Below, piece by piece: positions 1 to 6,704 of a stretch of 56,642 bases of DNA. The translations under genes were made by a program, and so were the position numbers. The stretch's first letter is position 1. Each line of letters opens with the position of its first letter. The DNA comes from JAZLIL01 sp045617405 (GTDB lineage: Bacteria; Bacillota; Clostridia; Lachnospirales; Lachnospiraceae): assembly GCA_045617405.1 (NCBI GenBank), contig JAZLIL010000198.1, positions 1-56,642 on the forward strand, given 5' to 3'. The notes below the pieces were generated by a model. It saw only the letters and a list, made by a program, of their open reading frames with translations, was not told the DNA's origin and did no database searches.

Positions 1-38
1 CAAGAGCACCCACTGCCTTAAGGCAGTGGGGTTTCTTG
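1..38. repeat. Palindrome resembling an IS200/IS605-type element end
   Basis: Bases 9-30 form a perfect 22-bp palindrome (CCCACTGCCTT/AAGGCAGTGGG). It sits inside a weaker inverted repeat (CAAGA.. and ..TTTCTTG) covering 1-38. Short subterminal palindromes with this C-run/G-run layout are typical of IS200/IS605 and tnpB-only elements in Clostridia, so the body of such an element may lie to the left, outside the window. No transposase is visible here. An ordinary intrinsic terminator for an upstream plus-strand gene is the main alternative, since a weak T-rich stretch follows at 39-48. Confidence 0.4.
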
Positions 39-311
39 TACTTTTATATAATGAACTCTTCAAGGTTTAAGTATTTACTACACAAAATAATAATACATTA
101 TTTTGTGGAAGGAGGCAATAAGAAATACTGCATATAGAGTAATAAGAAAGAATGATAAGCTGAAATTTAAATGAAACACCCCTTCTGGGAATATTAGCAT
201 TCCGTTCGCTTCGCGCACTTCATGCTCATAACAAAACTGTTTTACGAAACCACCATGCAAAACAAGACATAAAGACGTGTCTTGCTTTGTGCGGTAGAAC
301 TTTGCCCGGGC
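39..311. other. Non-coding gap with hairpin-forming segments
   Basis: No credible gene. Bases 81-91 and 97-107 form an 11-bp AT-rich hairpin followed by an isolated GGAGG at 111-115 with no reading frame after it. Bases 175-311 look structured: CAAGACA/TGTCTTG can pair around 259-280 and TTTGCCCGGGCAAA is a 14-bp palindrome near 300-314. An 86-codon minus-strand frame at 78-338 starts inside the acsB terminator and is judged spurious. The segment could be a genome-repeated element or a small RNA; the window alone cannot decide. Confidence 0.3.
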
Positions 312-341
312 AAAAAAATGCGCCGCGAAGCGGCGCATTTT
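312..341 (-). terminator. Intrinsic terminator of acsA-cooC-acsB
   Basis: A 12-bp stem (315-326 with 330-341) with a GAA loop, built on ATGCGCCGC, begins 8 bases past the acsB stop. On the minus strand it is followed by seven T residues (plus-strand A at 312-318). Strong rho-independent terminator. Confidence 0.9.
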
Positions 342-348
342 AATTTTG

Positions 349-2484
349 TTACATCATTGGCTCCATACCAAGTACAGGATGGTTCTTTTCTGTTAAGAAG
401 TTCATGAGAGCTTCAAGGTCGTCTGTGCAGACATCTTCGTCAGCAATCATGTCTGCGAAGTTGTCGATGTCGTAGAGTTCCTTAGCTGTCTTGTTGAGCT
501 TCTCTGCTACCTGCTCCTTAAGAGCCTTGGGAAGCCATACAATACGTCCGATGCCACCCTCAGCAGCCATAAATTTCTTTGAAGCGATGAAGTGCTTGCC
601 ATGGCCCATGAATCCGGGTGTCTGAACACCACCACCGGTCATTGATGCGAGCTCTGAGAAGCTCATACCAACAGGTGTGATACCGATGTGCTCACGGTTA
701 ACGATAACAACACCGTTTGACATAGGCTCAATACCGCAGATACACTCGAAGCATCCGCATGATGTCATAGGATCTTCCATGATTGAGTAAAGTGTTACAG
801 ACTCAAGAGCACCACGTGAGTACTTGTTAACTGCCTCGTTAACCTCATCCCAGCGACCAAGCTTCTCATCGATAACATGGTCTTTCTTAACAATCTGGCA
901 AGGTCCGTTAGGATCGAGCTCCTTGGTTGCCTTTGCATCAAGCCACGAAACGGCACCGCAAAGACCAAGTCTCTCGGGAGTAACAATACAAACGTGTGAC
1001 GGTGAGAATGCCTGGCAAAGAATGCAGGTGTAGAACTCGTCTACGTTCTCATCGGTAAGACTTGAAAGTCTTGCGTCACGCTTGTCATATGCTGCATTTG
1101 CAAGATTCTTGCGAAGATCAGCGTTCATGGCAGGATCGGTGATGATCTTAACCTGGCACTTATCAACGATTGAATCATAGTTTGACTTAATCTCTGCATA
1201 GAGAACTTCGCCAAAGTGCTTTGCACGGAAACCTGCATTGAAAGCGTCCTTGCTGACTCTAATTCTGGTAAGGTCACGCTGACCTGTGTGCATAACGCCT
1301 TCGATACAGTTGATGAAGCTGTGGAACTTACGCTCGAATACTGATTCAAAATCGGGCTGCATGTTCTTGCCGGCTACTTCAACGATCATTGACATACTGA
1401 TCTTCTCGCCAACTGCGAACTCATCAAAGTCCTTGCCGATAACTTCAATCTTGTGATCCTCAACCTCAGAGAGATCCTTTGTCTGAACGAGCTCGAAGCA
1501 ATCCATTCTTGAACCATCGGCTTCAATCTGCATATCACCCTTACGGATGATTTCGCCTTCAAATGTATTTGCGTATGAAACAGGAATATCAACGTTTGTA
1601 ACCTTAATCTTGATTCCACGGGCTTCAAGTGAGGTCTCAATCCACTTGCTGATGTCAGTCTGGATAACGAGTGACTTCGGAATAGCCCACATATTGTCAA
1701 CCATGTTTGTAACAACAGGCTTTCCAAGAGCGATAGCACCTGCTGCATAACCGCATGTGATGTCGGCAACGGGATCAAAACCGTTAACAACAACGTTAAG
1801 ACGGTCAAAGTTGTAATCAAGCATTCCCTTCCAATCTCCGGGTGTTACGTTACCGAAGATGATAGCTGTTCTCATGACAACTGAGATTGCAAGTGAGATA
1901 GATGAAAGATCCTTGCCGATCGAAACCATACGGGTCTTGAAATCCATCTTTACGCCGCCGTTGATACACTGATCACAGCACTCACCTACGAGGAATACGA
2001 AGATACCCTTTGCCTGATAATCCTTGGCAAGCTTAACTGCTTCTTCATCTGTAGGAGCCTTGCCTACAATTGCTGCAACACCGGGAAGGTCGCCTGTAAC
2101 AAGCGGAACACCAAGCTCTCTGATTTCAGCATCTGAGAAACAGCCATGGTAAGGATGCTCGTACTCTGCGGGAACACCCTCGATATACTTGCAAGCTTCA
2201 ACAACTTCACCTGCAAGGCAGGTACCGATACCTGATGAGAAGACATCCTTTACTCTCTTCTCATGGATCATCATATTCTTAATATCATCCATTGATGCCT
2301 TTAACTCGGCAAGATTTGTAACCTTCTTTCCGGTGAATGCATAGATACATGCAAGTGTGTATGCAGTATCGGGGAATGCAACCGGCTTATCAAGACCATA
2401 CTTGTCAATAGCTGCTGCTAATGCGTTTTCAGCTAATGCGAACATCTCGTCGGCACCGCCAAAAATTCGATCCATTAATGTCAC
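349..2484 (-). CDS. acsB: Acetyl-CoA synthase, A-cluster subunit (CODH/ACS)
   Basis: Joins CO, the methyl group from the corrinoid protein and CoA into acetyl-CoA, the last step of the Wood-Ljungdahl pathway. The 711-residue protein is close to the family length of about 730. Cluster-binding cysteines are visible at C487, C490, C499 and C509, a spacing (3, 9, 10) matching the Moorella enzyme. The Cys-Gly-Cys that holds the proximal nickel site is at 576-578. The N-terminal part is the CODH-contacting region. A GTG start at 2484 is preferred because GGAGG lies 8 bases upstream; the ATG three codons later is 17 bases from it. Last gene of acsA-cooC-acsB, directly followed by a terminator. Confidence 0.97.
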   Translation of the reverse strand: MTLMDRIFGGADEMFALAENALAAAIDKYGLDKPVAFPDTAYTLACIYAFTGKKVTNLAELKASMDDIKNMMIHEKRVKDVFSSGIGTCLAGEVVEACKYIEGVPAEYEHPYHGCFSDAEIRELGVPLVTGDLPGVAAIVGKAPTDEEAVKLAKDYQAKGIFVFLVGECCDQCINGGVKMDFKTRMVSIGKDLSSISLAISVVMRTAIIFGNVTPGDWKGMLDYNFDRLNVVVNGFDPVADITCGYAAGAIALGKPVVTNMVDNMWAIPKSLVIQTDISKWIETSLEARGIKIKVTNVDIPVSYANTFEGEIIRKGDMQIEADGSRMDCFELVQTKDLSEVEDHKIEVIGKDFDEFAVGEKISMSMIVEVAGKNMQPDFESVFERKFHSFINCIEGVMHTGQRDLTRIRVSKDAFNAGFRAKHFGEVLYAEIKSNYDSIVDKCQVKIITDPAMNADLRKNLANAAYDKRDARLSSLTDENVDEFYTCILCQAFSPSHVCIVTPERLGLCGAVSWLDAKATKELDPNGPCQIVKKDHVIDEKLGRWDEVNEAVNKYSRGALESVTLYSIMEDPMTSCGCFECICGIEPMSNGVVIVNREHIGITPVGMSFSELASMTGGGVQTPGFMGHGKHFIASKKFMAAEGGIGRIVWLPKALKEQVAEKLNKTAKELYDIDNFADMIADEDVCTDDLEALMNFLTEKNHPVLGMEPMM

Positions 2485-2500
2485 GTCTTTTTCCTCCTTA

Positions 2501-3280
2501 TTATTTAATAAGTTCGTTATCTAAAATATCTTTAATTGCTTTTATTTCTTCTACTGCCTGACCGCCGTTGTCATACGGTGCGATTGCTTTTCTGTCAGCG
2601 TCCATAACATCTGAGTTGTAGTGAATGAATCCGAGAAAATCTTCGGTTGGAATATTATTCCTAATGAAGTTTTCATCTTCTTCGCTTCTAACCTTGTTTG
2701 CAACCACTCGGACTCTTTTTATACCAAGGTCTGTTGCCAGCCTTTTCACGTTACGGTAGGTCTGAATGCTTCGTGCACCGGGTTCGATCACTACGACGAA
2801 AGCATCAACGAAATCAGTTGTTCCTCTGCCGAGGTGCTCAAGACCCGCCTCCATGTCGAGGATTACTACCTCATCACGTTGGATAACAAGGTGTGAAATG
2901 AGTCGCTTCAAAATGATGTGTTCAGGACAAACGCAGCCGGATCCGGCTGTATCAACCGTTCCGAGAACAAGAAGCTTAACGCCCTCATGTTCTTTTGCGT
3001 ACTGATCGGGAATGTCATCAACCTTGGGATTGATCTTAAAGAACTTGCTAAGCCCGGTCGGATCGACGCCTGTCCTTTCTTCGACGAGCTTTTTCATTGC
3101 CGTAATCGGAACAATATCATCAAGCTCCCGAGGAGAAAAGCCGAGTGCCAGTCCGAGGTTTGCGTCCGGATCGACATCTGCGGCAAGAACTTTTCTTCCT
3201 TCTGCCGCATAGAGTCTTGCAAGTGTTGATGACAACGTTGTCTTTCCGACTCCGCCTTTTCCTGTAACTGCAATCTTCAT
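2501..3280 (-). CDS. cooC: CODH nickel-insertion ATPase CooC
   Basis: MinD/NifH-like P-loop ATPase of 259 residues that supplies nickel to the CODH C-cluster. The deviant Walker A GKGGVGKT is at residues 7-14. The CooC-type metal-binding CVC motif (C116, C118) follows, and VVILDMEAG is the Walker B-like strand. An in-frame upstream extension to 3343 exists, but the ATG at 3280 has GGAG 7 bases upstream and gives the normal N-terminus, so it is preferred. It lies between the CODH and ACS genes, which fits a maturation role. A second, diverged CooC-type protein is encoded at 19209-19991. Confidence 0.93.
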   Translation of the reverse strand: MKIAVTGKGGVGKTTLSSTLARLYAAEGRKVLAADVDPDANLGLALGFSPRELDDIVPITAMKKLVEERTGVDPTGLSKFFKINPKVDDIPDQYAKEHEGVKLLVLGTVDTAGSGCVCPEHIILKRLISHLVIQRDEVVILDMEAGLEHLGRGTTDFVDAFVVVIEPGARSIQTYRNVKRLATDLGIKRVRVVANKVRSEEDENFIRNNIPTEDFLGFIHYNSDVMDADRKAIAPYDNGGQAVEEIKAIKDILDNELIK

Positions 3281-3325
3281 ATAATCACTCCAGTCAGTCA
3301 GTATTGTCGTAATGCCATTCAACTC

Positions 3326-3391
3326 GGAAATGCTGTTAAGCATTTCCGGCGCGGATTTTCGATGCGAAGCATCATCTTCCTTTGAAAATCC
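3326..3391 (-). other. Paired hairpins in the acsA-cooC spacer
   Basis: The 136-base spacer between acsA and cooC can form a perfect 9-bp hairpin at 3326-3347 (GGAAATGCT, GTTA loop). A nested structure at 3353-3391 has an outer GGATTTTC/GAAAATCC stem enclosing GATGC-GAA-GCATC. Neither is followed by a T-run on the minus strand, so they are not standard terminators. They may be mRNA processing or stability elements that set the acsA:cooC ratio. Confidence 0.5.
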
Positions 3392-3416
3392 GTCGCATCA
3401 CTGCACGCAAACATCT

Positions 3417-5312
3417 TTAGATGTTTAAGTGCTCTCTCTTCTTCTCGATACCTTCAATCATCATCTTAACAAGCTCCTTAGGATCAGTCGTGATATAGTA
3501 GCCGCCGCCTGCCCACTCACGTGTACCTTCAGTGATAAGTCTCTGTACTTCTGCAGAACCCTTTACCTGAGGCTCGATTCCAAGGTAAGTATCAATACCT
3601 GTTGAAACAACGTAGTTAGCGATTGAAACTGCCTTCTCACTCATCCATTCGGGTGCACATCCGACAACGGGAACCTCGGGAATTGTAATACCCCAATCCT
3701 TCGCAATACCGTTTGCAAGAAGCATCATACGGCTGATATCAACACATGAACCCATATGAAGAACGGGAGGAATGTTTGCAAGCTTGCAAACACGGCGAAG
3801 ACCTTCACCGCACATTGTATCAACTGCTTCCATGCTCATGAGGCCTGCCTTTGCAGCTGCCTGTGAAGAACAACCTGTGCTGACAACGATGATATCATTA
3901 GCGATGAGCTCTTTGATGATCTCAATGTGTGAGTAGTCTGCTCTAACCTTTGGATTGTTACAGCCAACGATTGCAACTGCACCACGGAGAACACCTGACT
4001 TAACGCACTCGATAAGAGGTCTGTAGCTTCCGACTTCATCAACGAATGAGTTGGTAACTGTATCAAGCTGCTTGATGATAGCTTCGCATGAGTAACCGAT
4101 TCTTGCCTCTGACTTCATCTGAGGGATATAAACCTTTGACTTGTCCCTGTTCTTGAAGTTGTCGATTGCCATGTCGATAAGCTCTTTAGCTGTCTCAAGA
4201 GCTGTCTCGGTCTTGAACTCTTTATAGATTGAATGAGGAATTCTTGCGATAGGTGATGTTGTAACAAACTTAGTGTGGAAGCACTCTGAAAGAGGTCCGA
4301 TTGCGGGGAAGATACACTGTACATCAACAACCATCATTTCGATAGCACCGGTGAGAAGTGCATTCTCCTGCTGAAGGAAGTTGCCGGCCATTCTGATACC
4401 GTGACGCATTGCAACTTCGTTTGCTGTACAGCAAAGACCAACAACGTTGATTCCCTTTGCACCGACAGCCTTTGCCTTTGCGATGTACTCAGGCATTTCA
4501 ATTACAGTGCAAATCATCTCTGACATTGCAGGATCATGACCGTGTACAACGATGTTAACCTGATCTTCTTCGATACATCCGAGGTTTGCCTCTGTATCTC
4601 TGGGAGTAGGAGTTCCGAAAAGTACATCAGAGAAATCTGTACCCATCATTGAACCGCCCCAGCCATCTGCAAGACCAACTCTCATAGCCTGCTTTACAAG
4701 AGGCTCGGGATCTGCTGAACAGCCAACGTGTGTCATATGAAGGCTTCGTGAAATCTCACGGTCAACAGCGTTGGGAGTGATTCCAAGCTTTTCCCATATC
4801 TGCTGTCTCTCGGGGATTGCTCTTTCAATGTAACGAAGATATCCGAAAGGCTTTCCGTACTCATTGAGAGCTGTCATAGCAACTTCGTGAGCAACATCAT
4901 AGATATCCTTATTCTCAGTCTCAATACCCCACTCCTTGGCAATTGAGAGAAGCTTTTTCTCGTCAGTTACCTTGTAAGGACCATCCTTCTTTGTGTTAAG
5001 AAGAACGTGACAAACTTCGCGACCATGATCCGAGTGAGTAGCTGAACCTGCTGCAGCACTTCTTAAGTAGTTACGTGCAGCAATTGTATCTGCTGTAGCA
5101 CCACAGATTCCCTTAGGAGACTTGGGAGTGATACGGCAAGGACCCATTGAACAATTCTTACAGCAAACGCCCTCTTCACCAAACTTACAGTGAGGTGTCT
5201 GGGCCTTCGCACGATCTTCCCAGGTGTCGATGTTAGCTGCAACTGCCTTTTCTCTCAGCTTGGCATACTCAGCTTCCATCTCGTCAACTGTGTAAAAGTT
5301 TTTGAGTTCCAT
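3417..5312 (-). CDS. acsA: Anaerobic Ni-Fe carbon monoxide dehydrogenase catalytic subunit
   Basis: Reduces CO2 to CO for acetyl-CoA synthase. At 631 residues it is normal for CooS/AcsA. B/D-cluster cysteines are at C42, C50, C51, C54, C59 and C70. Candidate C-cluster ligands are H259 (in HGHD), C295, C333, C451, C481 and C523, in the order known for Carboxydothermus CooS. Start: ATG with GGAGG 6 bases upstream. First gene of the acsA-cooC-acsB unit. It is preceded by a strong promoter and a structured leader with a terminator hairpin, suggesting conditional transcription. No sequence oddity was seen. Confidence 0.97.
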   Translation of the reverse strand: MELKNFYTVDEMEAEYAKLREKAVAANIDTWEDRAKAQTPHCKFGEEGVCCKNCSMGPCRITPKSPKGICGATADTIAARNYLRSAAAGSATHSDHGREVCHVLLNTKKDGPYKVTDEKKLLSIAKEWGIETENKDIYDVAHEVAMTALNEYGKPFGYLRYIERAIPERQQIWEKLGITPNAVDREISRSLHMTHVGCSADPEPLVKQAMRVGLADGWGGSMMGTDFSDVLFGTPTPRDTEANLGCIEEDQVNIVVHGHDPAMSEMICTVIEMPEYIAKAKAVGAKGINVVGLCCTANEVAMRHGIRMAGNFLQQENALLTGAIEMMVVDVQCIFPAIGPLSECFHTKFVTTSPIARIPHSIYKEFKTETALETAKELIDMAIDNFKNRDKSKVYIPQMKSEARIGYSCEAIIKQLDTVTNSFVDEVGSYRPLIECVKSGVLRGAVAIVGCNNPKVRADYSHIEIIKELIANDIIVVSTGCSSQAAAKAGLMSMEAVDTMCGEGLRRVCKLANIPPVLHMGSCVDISRMMLLANGIAKDWGITIPEVPVVGCAPEWMSEKAVSIANYVVSTGIDTYLGIEPQVKGSAEVQRLITEGTREWAGGGYYITTDPKELVKMMIEGIEKKREHLNI

Positions 5313-5343
5313 GAAAAACCTCCTTGAATTCTAGATAAATAGT

Positions 5344-5375
5344 AAAAATTCAGTTACACTTGATCCGTAACTGAA
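5344..5375 (-). terminator. Intrinsic terminator inside the acsA leader
   Basis: A 9-bp stem TTCAGTTAC/GTAACTGAA (5349-5357 with 5367-5375), loop of 9, is followed on the minus strand by TTTTT and then ACT. It lies 31 bases upstream of the acsA start codon and downstream of the promoter, so it can only act as an attenuator. The AGTAAAAA just upstream of the hairpin in the transcript can also pair with the TTTTTACT after it, which would lengthen the stem. Confidence 0.75.
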
Positions 5376-5394
5376 GCCCTAAAAATTTTTTACT

Positions 5395-5479
5395 TTTGGT
5401 GAATGGTTTCCGTTGCTGCCACACGCGAGAAACCAACAGCATCTGCACACGTTTTCAGCCGTTGGTCAAATTCACCAAA
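5395..5479 (-). promoter_or_regulatory. Candidate structured leader (riboswitch-like) of acsA
   Basis: An 85-base element is closed by a perfect 10-bp stem (5395-5404 with 5470-5479). Inside it two 6-bp helices, 5405-5410/5429-5434 and 5432-5437/5461-5466, share three bases and therefore compete. It lies between a consensus promoter and an intrinsic terminator, the usual arrangement of a transcriptional riboswitch or protein-binding attenuator. I do not recognise it as THF, ZTP, cobalamin, NiCo, Moco or T-box RNA. Ligand unknown; nickel, CO, a corrinoid or a folate would fit the genes controlled. Confidence 0.55.
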
Positions 5480-5512
5480 GATTTATTAAATTAATAGGCT
5501 CACGCAAGTTTG

Positions 5513-5541
5513 ATTTTACCATTTGTACCATTTTATGTCAA
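5513..5541 (-). promoter_or_regulatory. Promoter of acsA-cooC-acsB
   Basis: The -35 TTGACA (5536-5541) and -10 TAAAAT (5513-5518) are separated by exactly 17 bases. Predicted start is near 5506, giving a leader of about 190 bases. The rest of the 353-base gap between acsA and cooT holds a 7-bp hairpin at 5619-5636 (TTCGTCA/TGACGAA) just past cooT without a T-run, and G/C-rich runs at 5551-5561 with no clear fold. Confidence 0.85.
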
Positions 5542-5665
5542 CAAAAAACCACCCCGGGGGGATAAAAAATACCCAAGCGGAGCGGTCTTTTTACACTTAA
5601 TACTTCATGCTTTCTGTATTCGTCAAACATGACGAAAACGATATGTGAAATTCAGCAACACAGTC

Positions 5666-5854
5666 TCATTCGACAGCAATTTCAATCTTACCTGCTGTCA
5701 GATCAATCATTTTGATGATGCCGATAACCCTGACTTCCTCACCAAAAAGGTCAACGAGAACGATATTCCCGCTGTCCTGGTATACCTTTGAAACATTTTC
5801 ACAGACAACAGTACTCTCCTGCTCCCTGATTGTGTAGGCTGTTGATAAACACAT
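5666..5854 (-). CDS. cooT: CooT-family small nickel-binding protein
   Basis: A 62-residue protein starting Met-Cys-Leu. In the CooT family the cysteine at position 2 is the key nickel ligand and the rest forms a small beta-barrel; in Rhodospirillum rubrum CooT belongs to the CODH nickel-supply genes. Here C2 is present and the remainder is short beta-strand-like segments (VVCENVSKVY, IVLVDLFGEEVRV). AGGAGG lies 7 bases upstream of the ATG. It is the last gene of the His-rich/CsoR group and sits directly upstream of the acsA promoter, so a role in nickel handling for CODH/ACS is likely. Assignment rests on size, Cys2 and context. Confidence 0.8.
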   Translation of the reverse strand: MCLSTAYTIREQESTVVCENVSKVYQDSGNIVLVDLFGEEVRVIGIIKMIDLTAGKIEIAVE

Positions 5855-5868
5855 ATTAATGCCTCCTG

Positions 5869-6402
5869 TTACTCAATAATTGCGCCGATTGCCTTATTAA
5901 GAAGGTCATTTCCTTCATTGAAGAGCTTTACTGCTTCAAGAATCTTTTCTGAAGCTACGTCGAAGCCGTCCTTCTTAAGTGCGTAAGCCATATCTTCAAG
6001 TTCTTCTGCATGATGCTCATTATGCTCTGTCATGTAAATGAGAACTGCTTTTGACTTCTGTGCAGGTGTTTTCTCCGCCTTGTCATGATCGTGGCATCCG
6101 CATGTGCAGTGCTCACCGTGTTCATGATGGTGTTCATGTTCATGATGATGCTCATGGTCATGATCATGGCAGCATTCATGGTCGTGATGATGGTCGTGAC
6201 AGTGTTCATGATCATGTACATGCTCGTGTTCACCGTTGTGATCGTGCGTATGTGTATGTGTTGTACCGTCTGCATGAGTGTGTGTATGCTCATGACCGTC
6301 TTCTCCGTGAGTATGTGCGATGTCACCCTCATGAATGTGATCATGTGAATGTAGAGTACCGTCAGCGTGGAGATGCTCATGTGAATGTGTTGTTTCGCTC
6401 AT
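5869..6402 (-). CDS. Histidine-rich metal-binding protein, probable nickel store or chaperone
   Basis: 177 residues in two parts. Residues 1-106 are almost entirely His, Asp, Glu, Cys and Gly, with about 42 histidines in HxH and HHH runs plus a CTCGC cluster, ideal for Ni(II) or Co(II). Residues 115-177 form a normal, probably helical domain beginning AVLIYMTEHNEHHAEEL. His-rich nickel proteins (Hpn, CooJ) are known in organisms with abundant nickel enzymes; this one is not clearly homologous to either. No signal peptide or membrane segment, so cytoplasmic. AGGAG precedes the ATG by 7 bases. It lies between a metal-sensing regulator and cooT, 560 bases from the CODH gene, which supports nickel storage or delivery for CODH/ACS. 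Confidence 0.8.
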   Translation of the reverse strand: MSETTHSHEHLHADGTLHSHDHIHEGDIAHTHGEDGHEHTHTHADGTTHTHTHDHNGEHEHVHDHEHCHDHHHDHECCHDHDHEHHHEHEHHHEHGEHCTCGCHDHDKAEKTPAQKSKAVLIYMTEHNEHHAEELEDMAYALKKDGFDVASEKILEAVKLFNEGNDLLNKAIGAIIE

Positions 6403-6413
6403 AATTAACTCCT

Positions 6414-6695
6414 TTACTTTAAGAATTTGTCGATAGCATCATTAAGGTCATCGATGGTTTGCTGGTCGCCGGATGCAACGGCATCGACGATGCAGTGCTC
6501 GATGTGATCCTTAAGAACGACTTTACCCGTGTTATTAATAGCACTTTTTACAGCAGCAAGCTGTATCAGTACCTCGGAACAGTCTCTTCCGTCCTCTACC
6601 ATTCTCTTGATAGCCTCAAGATGACCGATGCATCTTGAAATGCGGTTGATAACAGCCTTCTGATTGGCATGAACATGACCATGGACATTACTCAT
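6414..6695 (-). CDS. CsoR/RcnR-family metal-sensing repressor
   Basis: A 93-residue all-helical regulator of the DUF156 family: NRISRCIGHLEAIKRMVEDG is the family hallmark. Such proteins release DNA on binding Cu(I), Ni(II), Co(II) or persulfide. The visible site residues are the cysteine in DCSEV and the histidine and cysteine in DHIEHC (His, then Cys four later), which is the CsoR Cu(I) triad. There is also an adjacent His and an N-terminal HGHVH run that would suit Ni(II), as in RcnR. Genetic context (His-rich protein, cooT) favours nickel. GGAG lies 5 bases upstream of the start, and the SD follows directly on the folD stop codon. Confidence 0.85.
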   Translation of the reverse strand: MSNVHGHVHANQKAVINRISRCIGHLEAIKRMVEDGRDCSEVLIQLAAVKSAINNTGKVVLKDHIEHCIVDAVASGDQQTIDDLNDAIDKFLK

Positions 6696-6704
6696 ATAAA
6701 CTCC

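Noticed and set aside
78..338. 86-codon minus-strand frame after acsB
   Set aside because: It begins inside the acsB terminator hairpin, has no ribosome site and ends in low-complexity aromatic residues; the DNA looks structural.
2621..3229. Plus-strand frames inside cooC
   Set aside because: Antisense shadows of a well-supported gene with no start signals.
5313..5541. THF, ZTP, cobalamin, NiCo or Moco riboswitch in the acsA leader
   Set aside because: None of the consensus cores I know could be placed in the leader; kept as an unassigned structured element.
5551..5600. Terminator between cooT and the acsA promoter (CCCCGGGG region)
   Set aside because: The GC run has no room for a loop and no stable stem precedes the T-run, so I cannot call it.
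6060..6400. Repeated CATGATCATGG-like units as a possible CRISPR or repeat array
   Set aside because: The repetition is codon-level His/Asp repetition with no constant spacer length.
6030..6404. Long frames on both strands across the His-rich gene
   Set aside because: They arise from the repeated CAT/GTG-rich codons of the His-rich protein and have no independent start signals.
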